Shown in pieces: positions 18,929-28,593 of a DNA stretch of 64,000 bases (its first letter is position 1; each line of letters begins with the position of its first letter). Under the pieces are notes generated by a model. The model was given only the letters and a program-made list of their open reading frames with translations. It did no database searches and was not told the DNA's origin. Position numbers and translations under genes: made by a program. The stretch is from G963668655 sp963668655 (GTDB lineage: Bacteria; Myxococcota_A; SURF-8): NCBI GenBank assembly GCA_963668655.2, contig CAXXPQ010000004.1, forward strand, positions 496,001 to 560,000, given 5' to 3'.

Positions 18929-20268
18929 CAGGCGTTCTCCGGAATTCCGGGAAACTCCGCCCGGATCCATTCCGCAAGTTTTTCCCGGGCCCGTTCCATG
19001 TGCGCCTGTTTGCGCTGTCGTTTGCCCAATCTCGGCCCGCCCTTCGGCAACGGCGGCAGCATGGAGAGCGTGACGTTGGACGGCTGGAAGGGAGCGTCCG
19101 TCCGGGCGAGATGCCCCAGCATGCCGCCCAGCATGGTCTCGACGGGCGGCGAGGAAAGCGGCTTTCCGGAAAGGTCGGCCGCGATGAACAGCCCCGCCAG
19201 GAGGCCGCAGGCCGCGCTTTCCACATAGCCTTCCACGCCGGTGATCTGCCCGGCGAAGCGGATTCGCGGATCGGATTTCAAGCGAAGCCTTTCGTCCAGA
19301 AGACGCGGGGCGTCCAGGAAGGTGTTGCGATGCACCGAGCCCAGCCGCAGGAACTCGGCCCGCTCCAGCCCGGGGATCGTCCGGAAAACCCGCAACTGCT
19401 CGCCGTGAGTCAAGCGCGTCTGGAACCCCACCAGGCTGAAGGCGCTTTTATCGGCGTTTTCGGCGCGAAGCTGAATCACCGCGTGGGCGCGTCTTCCCGT
19501 CCGCGGATCGATCAGGCCCACCGGTTTCATGGTCCCGAAGGCCAGGGTTTTCTCGCCACGCGCGGCCATCAGGTCCACCGGCAGGCAGCCTTCGAAATAC
19601 TTCGGATCCTCGAAGGGACGCGGGGGGACTTTCTCGGCCGCCACCAGATCCCGGACCAGACGCTTGTATTGTGTTTCGTCCAGGGGAAGATTCAGGTAAT
19701 CGGCCCCGCCCTTGTCGTAACGGCTGGCGAAAAAAGCCTTTGTCATGTCGATGGATTCGATGTCCACGATGGGAGCGATGGCGTCGTAGAAATGCAGCCC
19801 CTCGCCGCCCATGAGTCGTTCCAGATCCGACGCCAGCCCGCCGTCCGTCAACGGTCCGGAGGCAAGAAGAAGCGCTTCCTCTCCCTCCGGAATCGCGTCC
19901 AGGCGGCGTTCCACGATGTCGATGTTCGGATTTTCCCGGATTTTCTCGGTCAGCCAGGCGGAAAAGCGCTCCCGGTCCACCGCCAGAGCTCCCCCGGCGG
20001 GAATTTGGGTAAGTTCCGCCGCCTGCATGAAGAAGGAACCCAAGCAAGCCATTTCCTCTTTCAAGAGTCCCACGGCGTTTTCCGGATTCAGGGCGCGAAA
20101 GGAGTTGGAGCAGACCAGTTCGGCGAAGAGATCCGACCGGAACGCCTCTCCGCGGCTTTCGGGTTTCTGTTCGAACAGGCGCACGCGAAAGCCCCGCCGC
20201 GCCAGTTGCAGCGCGGCTTCCGATCCGGCCAGGCCCGCGCCGACGACGGAAACGTCAGCCCTGTCCAT
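18928..20268 (-). CDS. trmFO: Methylenetetrahydrofolate-tRNA-(uracil-5-)-methyltransferase TrmFO
   Basis: TrmFO makes 5-methyluridine at position 54 of tRNA using methylenetetrahydrofolate and FAD. The 446-residue protein has the N-terminal dinucleotide fold VVGAGLAGSEAALQLARRG, the CSNSFRALNPENA segment with a conserved Cys, and the C-terminal motif ITGVEGYVESAACGLLAG with a second conserved Cys. Length matches the family. It starts inside topA (14-bp overlap) and ends at the start of the outer-membrane gene. TrmFO, rather than TrmA, is typical of Gram-positives and several deltaproteobacterial-type phyla, which helps place the organism. Confidence 0.95.
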   Translation of the reverse strand: MDRADVSVVGAGLAGSEAALQLARRGFRVRLFEQKPESRGEAFRSDLFAELVCSNSFRALNPENAVGLLKEEMACLGSFFMQAAELTQIPAGGALAVDRERFSAWLTEKIRENPNIDIVERRLDAIPEGEEALLLASGPLTDGGLASDLERLMGGEGLHFYDAIAPIVDIESIDMTKAFFASRYDKGGADYLNLPLDETQYKRLVRDLVAAEKVPPRPFEDPKYFEGCLPVDLMAARGEKTLAFGTMKPVGLIDPRTGRRAHAVIQLRAENADKSAFSLVGFQTRLTHGEQLRVFRTIPGLERAEFLRLGSVHRNTFLDAPRLLDERLRLKSDPRIRFAGQITGVEGYVESAACGLLAGLFIAADLSGKPLSSPPVETMLGGMLGHLARTDAPFQPSNVTLSMLPPLPKGGPRLGKRQRKQAHMERAREKLAEWIRAEFPGIPENA

Positions 20269-22534
20269 CCTCGACTTCCTCTTTCTCCTTGCGGAATCCG
20301 CACTTGGGGCATTGATGGACGGTTCCGCCGCTGGTCTGCCCTTTTTCCACCATGAACGGATTCTGACAGACCGGACAGGCCACCGCCACGGGACGGTCCC
20401 AGGAGGCGAAGCGGCATTTGGGGAACTGGTCGCAGCCGAAGAACAGCTTGCCCTTGCGGGTGCGTTTTTCGATGATATCGCCCTTGCAGCCCTCTTCCGG
20501 GCATTTCACGCCCACCTTGACGGGCTTCGTGTTGCGGCAGGCGGGATAATTGGAACAGGCCAAAAACTTGCCGAACCGGCCGTTCTTGATGACCATGGCC
20601 GAGCCGCATTTCTCGCAGATCTCGTCCGTCACCGGATCCTCGATCAGCTTCACCTCGCCCTTGTCGTCCCGCTTGTACTCGCTGGTGAAGTCGCAGTCCG
20701 GATAGCTGGAACAGCCCACGAAGGAACCGTTGCGGCCCCACTTGATATGCAGGTCGCCCACTTTGCATTTCGGGCAGGTCATGCCGATGGGTTTTTCCTG
20801 GCGCTTGACGTTGCGCATGTGTTCCTTGGCCTTTTCCAGCGTCGCGGAAAACGGCGAGTAGAACCGGCGCAGGACATCCAGCCAGGGAAGTTTTCCCTCC
20901 TCCACGTCGTCGAGCTGCTCTTCCATGGTGGCGGTGAATTCGCTGTTCATGATGTCGGGGAAGTTCTCCACCAGCAGTTCGGTCACCACCTCCCCCAGTT
21001 CGTTGGGAGACAGGCGTCCGTCCAACTTGCGCACGTATTTCTTGTCCTGAATGGTGGACAGAATCGAGGCGTAGGTGGAGGGCCGTCCGATGCCGCGATC
21101 CTCCAGCTCCTTGACCAGCATGGCCTCGGAGAAGCGCGGCGGCGGCTGGGTGAAGTTCTGCTTCGGATCGATGTTCAACAGCTTGACGGTTTCGCCCTCG
21201 ACGAGATCGGGCAGGTCGGCGTTGGAACCGTCGTTGCGTTTTTCGTTTCTGGCGTTGGCTTCCTCCAGGCGCTCGATGTAAACACGCGTAAATCCGGGGA
21301 ATTTCATCACCTGGCCGGTGGCGCGCATCAGGTACTTGTCGCACTCGATATCGAAGGCGGTGGCGTCGTAGACCGCCGGAACCATCTGCGAGGCCACGAA
21401 GCGCTCCCAGATCAGGCGGTACAGGCGGTATTGATCCCGGCTCAGGTAGCTCTTGATGCCGTCGGGTTCGAACGTCACGGACGTCGGCCGGATGGCTTCG
21501 TGGGCGTCCTGACTGCCCTTTTTGTTCTTGTATTGATTGACGCTCTTGGGCAGGTATTCCGGGCCGTATTGTTTTCCGATGAACGCCCGCAATTCGTCCA
21601 GGGCCGTATCCGCCACGCGGGTGGAATCCGTTCGCATGTAGGTAATCAGGCCCGTGGGGCCCTCGGATCCCAGTTCCACGCCTTCATACAATTGCTGGGC
21701 CACGGCCATGGTGCGTTTGGGGGACATGCGCAGCCGCCGGGAAGCCTCCTGCTGGAGTTTCGACGTGATGAAGGGAGGCACGGGATGGCGGCGGCGTTCC
21801 TTCTTGTCCACCTTGGTCAGAACATGGGGCCCGGCCTTCAGCGTCTCCACGATGGCAGAGGCTTGCGGCTCGGCCTTCACTTCCGCCTTTTTTCCTTCTA
21901 TCTTGAACAGCTTGGCGCTGAACTCGGGTTCCTTGGAGCCCAGGTAATTCAGCCCCACCGTCCAGTATTCCTCCGGGTTGAAGGCGCGGATCTCCTTTTC
22001 CCGGTCCACGACGATCTTCACCGCCACCGACTGCACCCGGCCGGCCGAGAGGCCACGCTGCACCTTGTCCCAGAGAATCGGGCTGATCTGGTAGCCCACC
22101 AGGCGGTCCAGAATCCGCCGGGCCTGCTGGCTTTCGAACTTGTTCTGATCCAGCTCCAGTGGCTCGTCCAGGGCTTTGTGCACGGACTGCTTGGTGATCT
22201 CGTGGAACAGGATCCGGTAGATCCTGTCGTTTTTCTTGCGGATTTCGTTGGCGATGTGCCAGGCGATGGCCTCTCCCTCCCGGTCCGGGTCGGGGGCCAG
22301 ATAGACCTTGTCGGCCTTTTCGGCAGCCCTGCGGATTTCCTTCAGGATTTTTCCCTTGCCGCGAATGACTTCATAGTTCGGCAGGAAGGATTGCTCCACA
22401 TCCACGCCCAGTTCGCTTTTCGGAAGATCCTTGACGTGGCCGATGGAGGCCAGGATGTCGTAGTCCTTTCCCAGATAACGCGAAATGGTCTTGGCCTTGG
22501 TGGGCGACTCGACGATGACCAGTGACTTTCCCAT
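20255..22534 (-). CDS. topA: DNA topoisomerase I (type IA)
   Basis: The 759-residue enzyme relaxes negative supercoils. It has the N-terminal TOPRIM domain (SLVIVESPTKAKTISRYLG), the DPDREGEAIAWH metal-binding motif, and the catalytic Tyr in LITYMRTDSTRV. Four C-terminal zinc-binding modules follow from about residue 590: CPKCKVGDL, CEKCGSAMV, CPEEGCKGD and CPVCQNPFM, each closed by a second Cys pair. It lies 6 bp after the dprA stop, and the dprA-topA-trmFO order is a conserved arrangement in many bacteria. Confidence 0.97.
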   Translation of the reverse strand: MGKSLVIVESPTKAKTISRYLGKDYDILASIGHVKDLPKSELGVDVEQSFLPNYEVIRGKGKILKEIRRAAEKADKVYLAPDPDREGEAIAWHIANEIRKKNDRIYRILFHEITKQSVHKALDEPLELDQNKFESQQARRILDRLVGYQISPILWDKVQRGLSAGRVQSVAVKIVVDREKEIRAFNPEEYWTVGLNYLGSKEPEFSAKLFKIEGKKAEVKAEPQASAIVETLKAGPHVLTKVDKKERRRHPVPPFITSKLQQEASRRLRMSPKRTMAVAQQLYEGVELGSEGPTGLITYMRTDSTRVADTALDELRAFIGKQYGPEYLPKSVNQYKNKKGSQDAHEAIRPTSVTFEPDGIKSYLSRDQYRLYRLIWERFVASQMVPAVYDATAFDIECDKYLMRATGQVMKFPGFTRVYIERLEEANARNEKRNDGSNADLPDLVEGETVKLLNIDPKQNFTQPPPRFSEAMLVKELEDRGIGRPSTYASILSTIQDKKYVRKLDGRLSPNELGEVVTELLVENFPDIMNSEFTATMEEQLDDVEEGKLPWLDVLRRFYSPFSATLEKAKEHMRNVKRQEKPIGMTCPKCKVGDLHIKWGRNGSFVGCSSYPDCDFTSEYKRDDKGEVKLIEDPVTDEICEKCGSAMVIKNGRFGKFLACSNYPACRNTKPVKVGVKCPEEGCKGDIIEKRTRKGKLFFGCDQFPKCRFASWDRPVAVACPVCQNPFMVEKGQTSGGTVHQCPKCGFRKEKEEVEDGQG

Positions 22535-22540
22535 TGCCGT

Positions 22541-23680
22541 TCAACGTCCTTTCTTGCGTGTTGCCGCGATTTTTCCCATGGATTCGGCCGGGGTGTAACG
22601 CCGCCCCGGTTCCTGACGGATCCGTCCGGATAATTCCAGTTCGAGCAGGGCCTGATTCAACTCGGCCGGTCCGCAAAGCTTCATGGCCGCCAGGTCGTCC
22701 GCCAGACCGTTCCCCGTGTGAACGGCCTCCAGAATCCGATGATGAAGTTCGGGAAGATCCCGTTTTTCCTCACGTTTATCGGAAATCCCAAGCGGAAGAT
22801 CCGCCTGGATCGCCTCTTTGGCCGCCAGGGGATCGGAAGGATCCGCCGGGCTCAGGACCGCCCGAGCGCCCTCGGCCAGCAGGCGATTGGGCAAGGCCGC
22901 CTGGGGCCGGGTGATTTCTCCCGGAACGGCGAAGAGGCGCACGCCCATCTTGCGGGCGTAATCGGCCGTGTACCGGGATCCGCTTTTGGACGCGCCCTCG
23001 ACGATGACCACCGAGCGGCAGAGCGCGGCGATGACGGCGTTCCGGATGGGGAAATGCCGCGCCAACGGCCGTGTGTCCGGCGGAAACTGGCTGACCACGG
23101 CCCCCTGCCGGGCGATACGTTCCAGAAGCGGCCCGGCGTCCGGAGGATAGACGTGATGCAGCCCGCAACCCAGAACCGCCACCGTGGGCCCGCCGGCGCC
23201 GAGAGCGCCCTCGTGGGCCTCGGTATCGATCCCCGTGGCCGCCCCGGAAACGACGATCTCGCCCCGCAACCCGGCCTCCTGCCCGATGGCCCGGGCGATT
23301 TCCCGGCCGTAGGCCGACGGCTTGCGCGTCCCCACCACCGCGATGCCCGCCTTTCGCCACAGAGCGGGCGTTCCCTTCCAAAACAGGATAGGCGGCAGAT
23401 GGCGCGCGGCGGGGAGCGTATAAGGAAACGCGGCGTCGATTTCGGTCAAAATGCCGATCCCGGCCGCTTTCATGCGTGCGAACCGCTCTTCCAGACCGTC
23501 GCGCCGCTTTTCGTCCAGGAGACCACGGGCATCCTTCTCGGTCAGTCCACGGGCGATCCAGTCCCTGCTCGATCTGTCAAAGAACCCGTCTTCCTCAATG
23601 GCCGCAAGCGCCCGGCGCTGAGCGGCGGGGGCCAGGCTTTCGGCCAGCCAGAGCAACGCCCGTTCACGCCCGTTTCGCAT
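22541..23680 (-). CDS. dprA: DNA processing protein DprA
   Basis: DprA loads RecA on incoming single-stranded DNA during natural transformation. The 379-residue form starts at MRNGRERA, behind GAGGCGAAC; an ATG five codons upstream (23695) is also possible. The Rossmann domain carries VGTRKPSAYGREIARAIG, VSGAATGIDTEAHEGAL, and GSRYTADYARKMGVRLFAVPG. The C-terminal about 60 residues form a winged-helix (DML1-like) domain. The N-terminal SAM-like part is also present. It heads the dprA-topA-trmFO run. Confidence 0.95.
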   Translation of the reverse strand: MRNGRERALLWLAESLAPAAQRRALAAIEEDGFFDRSSRDWIARGLTEKDARGLLDEKRRDGLEERFARMKAAGIGILTEIDAAFPYTLPAARHLPPILFWKGTPALWRKAGIAVVGTRKPSAYGREIARAIGQEAGLRGEIVVSGAATGIDTEAHEGALGAGGPTVAVLGCGLHHVYPPDAGPLLERIARQGAVVSQFPPDTRPLARHFPIRNAVIAALCRSVVIVEGASKSGSRYTADYARKMGVRLFAVPGEITRPQAALPNRLLAEGARAVLSPADPSDPLAAKEAIQADLPLGISDKREEKRDLPELHHRILEAVHTGNGLADDLAAMKLCGPAELNQALLELELSGRIRQEPGRRYTPAESMGKIAATRKKGR

Positions 23681-23919
23681 GTTCGCCTCGCGCATAGAAA
23701 GCCATTGAAACGGTTCCGATGATAGCGAGCGGCTCCGCCCCGTCAAGGCTTTTTTTCGCCCCCTCCCTCCACACCATGGATTTCTTTTGTATTTCCGTAA
23801 GGTTACGAACTACACGGAAATGGCAAAATCCACGGGATCATATACATATATTATGAAATCTCGTTTCCGGATGAGAATGAGAAGAGGCGCCGTCAACCGT
23901 GAAATCCCCGACCATCCGC
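23681..23919. other. Intergenic region without gene
   Basis: About 240 bp between dprA and the next minus-strand stop. It is AT-rich around 23785-23870 (CATATATTATG at 23845-23855) and holds the motif TTTCCGTAAGGTTACGAAC at 23792-23810, which recurs in the leader of the PEGA gene. No terminator or reading frame of note was seen. Confidence 0.5.
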
Positions 23920-24897
23920 CTATTTCTTGCGTTTGGGCCGCCGTCTGCGTTTCGGTTTCTTTTTGCTGCGTTTTTTGGCCGCCTTGCCCTTCTTGGTGTC
24001 GGTCATGTGTTTTCGGAGGGAATCGGCCAGTTCGCTGCGGGTCTTGCCTGTTTCGTATTCCATTTCGATTCCCGTATCCCACACCATGCGCCACTCGACG
24101 GGCGGCAGGTTTTCGGGACGCAGGTAGGCGGGCTGGCCATCGACGAGCAGCAGCACGAAGTTCGGGCGGATATCCAGGACGCTGGCGGAATCGCTCAAGG
24201 AATCGTCCCGATAAACGGTGTGCAGGGCGTCGCCGCAGAGATAATCGTCCGAGATGCGGACCTTGGCGGCCCACTCCTTGCGTTTTTCGTCCAGGAAGAC
24301 CTTTTCCAGGCGAATGCCGCCCGTTACGCGGACGGGCGGCTTCCAGTCCCGCTCCCGGGTCTGGATCGTCACGTAAGGATTCCCCATCGCCAGGCCGACC
24401 AGGCTCTTTTTACGCGCCCTTCGGTTGGCCCGGACGAACTTCGCGCGGTCGTGCCACAGGGGGCAGACCTCTTCCGGAAGAACGATCTCTTTCCTTTTCT
24501 TCGGAGAAACTTCATCCTCCTCATCCTCCGGAACGACCATGGGCTTTTTATCGGCGGGATCCAGATAATTCGCGGGATATTGGACGCTTCCGTCGTTCAA
24601 TTCCAATGGAACGGCGTTGCCCCGGGGGTCTTTCTTCGGCCGGGACGGATAGCCCCGGACCGTTCCCCGGTTGGGATCGAAAGCGCCTTCCGAAGCGGTT
24701 TCCGGCGCGGGCGGCGGGGCGTCGTCGAACATGACGGCCTTGCCGCGTCCCTTTTTTTCCACGGGCGAAAGAGGCGGATAGTCGCTCGCGCTTCCTGAGG
24801 AGGGATCATAGGGCGTCTCCGCCATAAGCGAGGCGGAAAACAGCAGCAAAGCGGCCGGAACGAGACCGGCCCGGAGGATGAATCGTCGAATGTTCAT
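23920..24897 (-). CDS. Secreted protein of unknown function with basic C-terminus
   Basis: The 325-residue protein starts at MNIRRFILRAG. A signal peptide (AGLVPAALLLFSASLMA) is followed by a Pro/Asp/Ser-rich region with a repeated pattern (YDPSSGSASDYPP; FDPNRGTVRGYPS), then a folded region with only two Cys (PEEVCPLWHDRAKFV; DDYLCGDALHTVYR). The last 35 residues are almost only Lys and Arg, ending in RRPKRKK. No family was recognised. It is transcribed alone or from the PEGA gene upstream, but a terminator lies between them. Confidence 0.75.
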   Translation of the reverse strand: MNIRRFILRAGLVPAALLLFSASLMAETPYDPSSGSASDYPPLSPVEKKGRGKAVMFDDAPPPAPETASEGAFDPNRGTVRGYPSRPKKDPRGNAVPLELNDGSVQYPANYLDPADKKPMVVPEDEEDEVSPKKRKEIVLPEEVCPLWHDRAKFVRANRRARKKSLVGLAMGNPYVTIQTRERDWKPPVRVTGGIRLEKVFLDEKRKEWAAKVRISDDYLCGDALHTVYRDDSLSDSASVLDIRPNFVLLLVDGQPAYLRPENLPPVEWRMVWDTGIEMEYETGKTRSELADSLRKHMTDTKKGKAAKKRSKKKPKRRRRPKRKK

Positions 24898-24934
24898 ATC
24901 GCCATTGTACCGGCGTTTCCGGCCGTGAAACAAG

Positions 24935-24963
24935 AAAAAACGGCCGGAGAAGACCCCGGCCGT
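24935..24963 (-). terminator. Rho-independent terminator after the PEGA gene
   Basis: Stem CGGCCGG (24941-24947) pairs with CCGGCCG (24956-24962). On the minus strand it is followed by TTTTTT. It is 25 bp past the stop of the PEGA-domain gene. Confidence 0.85.
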
Positions 24964-24987
24964 GGAAATTCAGTGAAATACGCTGCG

Positions 24988-26556
24988 TCAGAAGCGGATC
25001 AGGACGGCGTTGCCGCGATCCGGAGCATCGCTGGAGGATTTGCCGTCGTCCTTCAGGCCGAGTCCCAGGCCCACGCCCACGGCCGTACCGGCCACCACGA
25101 CGCCCATCACGGTCCAGAACCACCAGCTCGTGTACCAGACGCCCCCGGCCTTGTCTTCCTTCTTCTCTTCCTTTTCCGGTTCGAAGAACGTATCCATGAA
25201 CTCGGTTTCGTCGGAGAACATGCGCTCCAGGTGATTGTAAACGGCCTGGTCCAGTTCCTGGCCGCTCAGGTCCAGCCGATCGGTGCGGGATTTGTATTCC
25301 TCGTCTTCCATATTGTAATAGAGGCTGTCCAGGGTCACGATGCCGTCGGACTCGCCGACCTTGCAGAAGAAGAGGTGTTTCAGGCGGGTTTCGTCGGAGA
25401 GATTCTTCACCGCCGCGAAAATCTTTTTGTGCGCGAAACGGCTCTGAATGATTTCCGCTTCCGAACGGTAGTCGTAGTATTTGACGATCTGCTTGAGATC
25501 GGCGTTGATTTTCTTGGTCACGTCCGGATAGAGCGTTACGCGGGTATCGTAGGGAACGTAGCCGGGCATGGCGACCTTGACGAAATGATCCCCGGCGGGA
25601 ATCTTGTCCAGTTGGACCGGCGTCAGGCCGCGAAAATAGCCGTTCAGGAACACGGGCTTGCCGCTGGGAGAGGAACTGACCTTCATTCCGCCGGTGGAGG
25701 CGTTGGGCAGCCCGGCCTTGGCGCTTTCCAAGAGATCCTTCACGTCCTGGGGCAGGGATTTTCCGGCCAGGGAAAGATCGGGATTCTGCAAGAGCAGGCG
25801 GTAAAAGACCTTTTCGGCTTCTTCCTTGTCGCCGTTCAACAGGTGGGCGGCGGCCAGGAAGACCCCGGCGTCCTCCCCCTTTTCCCGATATTCCTTGAAC
25901 TCCATGATATCGCTGTATTTGCGGATGGCGTCGCCCAGATCGTCGATGGCGTCTTCCAGTTCGTTCTCGCCGTATTCCCGAATGCCGTTGTCCAACAGCT
26001 TTTGGGCCTTGCTCGCCACGGTTTCCTCGCTGGTATACGACGTATCGCCCATGGCCGTGTTGACGGGAACGTGGGTGAAATTCCGCGAGCCCCGGAACCA
26101 GTTGGTGGCGAAGATCCGGACCTCGGCGGCCCGGCGCTCGTTTTTCGATTCGGCGGCGAAGACATCCGCCAGGATCTTGGTGGGGCCGTCCACCCGTGCG
26201 CCCACGGTGATGACACGATCGGAGGATTTTTTCGGGGCGGGTTCCTCCTCCTCTTTCTCGTCTTCCGCCTCGTCGGCTTCGCCTTCTTCTTCTTCCCCGT
26301 CTTCCTCGTCATCCTTCGCGGCGGCCGGTTCCTTTTCCTCTTCTTCTTCCTCCTCCTCTTCCGCCTTGTCATCCGCCGGGGGCGGCTCGTCGGGCAGAAG
26401 ATCGTCGTCATCGTCCAGAAGATCGTCCAGATCCTGGGCGTTGGCTTCGGCCAGTCCCGCGTACAGCGGCAGATTGAATCCGTAAAGGAAGAAGAAAGTA
26501 TTCAGAACCAATACCGTAAGTAACTGAAACCACTTATGGTTCGACATATTCCTCAT
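24988..26556 (-). CDS. PEGA-domain envelope protein with acidic linker
   Basis: The 522-residue protein has an N-terminal membrane or signal segment (FQLLTVLVLNTFFFLYGFNL), a very acidic linker (residues about 42-105, mostly Glu, Asp and Ala), a helical region with TPR-like character (GDAIRKYSDIMEF; YRLLLQNPDLSLAG), and a PEGA domain (GKPVFLNGYFRGLTPVQLDKIPAGDHFVKVAMPGY). A C-terminal transmembrane helix (WWFWTVMGVVVAGTAVGVGLG) is followed by a short tail. This architecture is common in Myxococcota. GGAG precedes the chosen start; a promoter lies 60 bp upstream. Confidence 0.82.
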   Translation of the reverse strand: MRNMSNHKWFQLLTVLVLNTFFFLYGFNLPLYAGLAEANAQDLDDLLDDDDDLLPDEPPPADDKAEEEEEEEEEKEPAAAKDDEEDGEEEEGEADEAEDEKEEEEPAPKKSSDRVITVGARVDGPTKILADVFAAESKNERRAAEVRIFATNWFRGSRNFTHVPVNTAMGDTSYTSEETVASKAQKLLDNGIREYGENELEDAIDDLGDAIRKYSDIMEFKEYREKGEDAGVFLAAAHLLNGDKEEAEKVFYRLLLQNPDLSLAGKSLPQDVKDLLESAKAGLPNASTGGMKVSSSPSGKPVFLNGYFRGLTPVQLDKIPAGDHFVKVAMPGYVPYDTRVTLYPDVTKKINADLKQIVKYYDYRSEAEIIQSRFAHKKIFAAVKNLSDETRLKHLFFCKVGESDGIVTLDSLYYNMEDEEYKSRTDRLDLSGQELDQAVYNHLERMFSDETEFMDTFFEPEKEEKKEDKAGGVWYTSWWFWTVMGVVVAGTAVGVGLGLGLKDDGKSSSDAPDRGNAVLIRF

Positions 26557-26614
26557 GGTTCGCTCCAGCTTTTCCGTAAGGTTCGAATCGTTCTCCGTGC
26601 AAGATCAGGCACAG

Positions 26615-26642
26615 ATATAACGAAAATATCGGGAACGTGCAA
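26615..26642 (-). promoter_or_regulatory. Sigma70-type promoter of the PEGA gene
   Basis: On the minus strand TTGCAC (26637-26642) and TTATAT (26615-26620) are separated by 16 bp. The expected start near 26607 gives a leader of about 50 nt. The leader holds the TTTCCGTAAGGTT motif (26571-26583) in opposite sense. Confidence 0.5.
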
Positions 26643-26721
26643 GTTTATTCAGGTTTCGGCTTCCGTTCAATCCGGCCGATGCGGTTCGATTCCCGGGAAA
26701 ACCGGGGCTCCGGAAACGCGA

Positions 26722-27303
26722 TCACTCCTCTTTCGCCATCAGCGCCTCCAGACTGGCGATCTTCTCTTCCAGAAGATCCACCTGGGCCTGGAGCGTCTCC
26801 ACTTCCTTGCGCATCAGGTTGAATCCCGCCACGGGGCCGATGAGCGACTTGATGCGCTCGTCCACGGCGCGCTGGAAATCCTCCAGATTGGCCTGGCTCT
26901 GACGGATCAGTTCCCGCAGCAGTTTGGAAACGTCCTCGGAGGTGAAGACGCTTTTCTGGAACAGATTTTCCAGGGCCTCCACGGTTCGTTCCGCCTCTTC
27001 CCGGATCTGGCCGATGTTCACCCGCTTGTGAATGAAGTCGCTGATGGCCTCCCCGCCGCTCTGGATGATGTCTTTCAGCGTCTGGCTCGGCAGGAGCTTC
27101 TGTTTTTTCTCTTTCTCGAAGATGATCTGCGCCAGGGTGACCGAGGTGATGTCCTTTTTGGTCTTGTAATCGACGATCTTGACATCCTCGCCGGCCTTTA
27201 TCATCTGGGCGATCTCCGCCAGCGTGATATAGCGGCTCTCGTTGGTGTTGTAAAGCTTCCGGTTGGCGTACCGCTTGATCTGGACGCTTTGTTTCTTTTC
27301 CAT
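26722..27303 (-). CDS. PHA-synthesis-regulator-type DNA-binding protein (PhaR N-domain)
   Basis: The 193-residue protein begins with the PhaR-type DNA-binding domain: IKRYANRKLYNTNESRYITL, then AEIAQMIKAGEDVKIVDYKT and DITSVTLAQIIFEKE. The rest is helical and ends in a leucine-rich coiled coil (VETLQAQVDLLEEKIASLEALMA). PhaR binds polyhydroxyalkanoate granules and represses phasin genes, but single-domain relatives occur widely without PHA genes; none is in this window. On the minus strand a TTGACA box (27383-27388) lies upstream with a weak -10. Confidence 0.85.
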   Translation of the reverse strand: MEKKQSVQIKRYANRKLYNTNESRYITLAEIAQMIKAGEDVKIVDYKTKKDITSVTLAQIIFEKEKKQKLLPSQTLKDIIQSGGEAISDFIHKRVNIGQIREEAERTVEALENLFQKSVFTSEDVSKLLRELIRQSQANLEDFQRAVDERIKSLIGPVAGFNLMRKEVETLQAQVDLLEEKIASLEALMAKEE

Positions 27304-27358
27304 CTTGGGCTCTTCGTCTGATTGTTTTGGCGTTCGGATTCCGATTGCGACCCGGCAG

Positions 27359-27388
27359 GAAATACCACAATTAATGCGGACTTGTCAA
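27359..27388 (-). promoter_or_regulatory. Possible promoter of the PhaR-like gene
   Basis: Minus-strand TTGACA (27383-27388) and TATTTC (27359-27364), spacer 18, about 55 bp before the start. The -35 is consensus; the -10 is poor. Confidence 0.35.
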
Positions 27389-27482
27389 ACGCAAAGCGAA
27401 ACCTCTCCGGAGGGTTTCCTTCCGGCTTCACACCGACGGAAAGCGGATCCGCCCCCAAACGCGAAACGGCTTGCGATCCAAT

Positions 27483-27507
27483 AAACGCTTCGGCGGCCGG
27501 TTACGGC
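27483..27507. repeat. 25-bp repeat at the 3' end of the paralogous lipoprotein genes, copy 1
   Basis: AAACGCTTCGGCGGCCGGTT followed by ACGGC is identical to 28594-28618. It spans the last codons, the stop and the first 3' bases of the first lipoprotein gene. Identity beyond the stop suggests a recent duplication or a kept 3' structure. Confidence 0.8.
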
Positions 27508-28412
27508 GAACACCAGCCTCCCATGCCATTGCAGGAAGCGATCGTATCTTCCGTCACCGAGGCCGCATCGTAATAAAAGAAGTCCTGGGAAGCCCCGATG
27601 TTGTTGCACCATCCGACCAAATCCGCGCTCGGACAATTCGACTCCGCCTGGAAACCGTCGGTGATGGAAGCGCAGGCCGTTTCCGCCGTGGCCGCATCCC
27701 CGTATTCGACACATTGCGGCAAGAAGGATTGCATATTACAGATGCCTGCGGCGGTTTTTCTGCTGCAATCGAGTTCCACTCCGCTGCCGTCCTCGATGGA
27801 ACACCAAGCCAAGGGATCACTTGAAAGATTTTGGCAGGAACCGGCCATGGAATCGTTCAAATGTGCGACATAACCGGGAATGAATTCCGGCGTATAACTC
27901 CAACGGCTTTCATACAAGTGGCCAAGGGATTCGCTTTCCAGACGACAAATGCCCGTAAGAACAAGGTCGGAATGGGTTGTGCAGGGACCGTCGCTCCATA
28001 CGCCGTGATACGTGTTCACACAGTTTTCGGAAAGAGAATCCGCCGTGCTTTCATGATAGTATTCATAGCACGAGGCCGTCCCGACCATACACGACCCGAC
28101 AAGCAATTCCCGGGGCAGTTCGCAACTCGCGGAAGGATCGATATCCGCGTCACCGTCCGGTTCATCTCCGTCGGCGTGGATATCCGTATCGCCGTCCAAT
28201 TGGTCACCATCGGTTGTATCGCCGTCCGGTTCGTCGCCATCGCCGCCATCGCCGTCCGGTTCGTCGCCATCGCCGGCATCGCCGTCGGTATGGGCATCCG
28301 TATCGCCGTCCGGCCCATCTCCATCGGAGGAATCATCATCCGAAGAGCAGGCGGAAAAAACCAACATTCCCAACAAAACACCAAACACCAGTAAACGACC
28401 GTAAAAGGTCAT
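27501..28412 (-). CDS. DGD-linker lipoprotein, paralogue A
   Basis: The 303-residue lipoprotein has a signal peptide with lipobox VFSACSSDD, then about 80 residues of GDGDEPDGD-type repeats. The C-terminal 190 residues contain about a dozen Cys. Landmarks are LLVGSCMVGTASCYEYY, GICRLESESLGHLYESRW, AWCSIEDGSGVELDCSRK and LVGWCNNIGASQDFFYYDA. The whole domain is shared, in the same order, with the next gene upstream (28612-29427). No known family was recognised. The domain is probably extracytoplasmic and disulfide-bonded. Confidence 0.85.
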   Translation of the reverse strand: MTFYGRLLVFGVLLGMLVFSACSSDDDSSDGDGPDGDTDAHTDGDAGDGDEPDGDGGDGDEPDGDTTDGDQLDGDTDIHADGDEPDGDADIDPSASCELPRELLVGSCMVGTASCYEYYHESTADSLSENCVNTYHGVWSDGPCTTHSDLVLTGICRLESESLGHLYESRWSYTPEFIPGYVAHLNDSMAGSCQNLSSDPLAWCSIEDGSGVELDCSRKTAAGICNMQSFLPQCVEYGDAATAETACASITDGFQAESNCPSADLVGWCNNIGASQDFFYYDAASVTEDTIASCNGMGGWCSP

Positions 28413-28593
28413 GACGCACCCCTTCCGTGAAAATGATCCCTATTTGGGCTAAGCAATGATCGGGAGACTATCATAGTTCACGGATTTTTCAACAACTATT
28501 TTAGCGTGGCGCGGATTTATGTTCCTTTTTCGAACCCTCCATGAAAAATGGAATCCCGCACACACGGATATCGGAATCTTTTTCGATTCAGAA

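Noticed and set aside
19811..22525. 904-residue plus-strand frame
   Set aside because: Antisense to trmFO and topA, which have complete family motifs.
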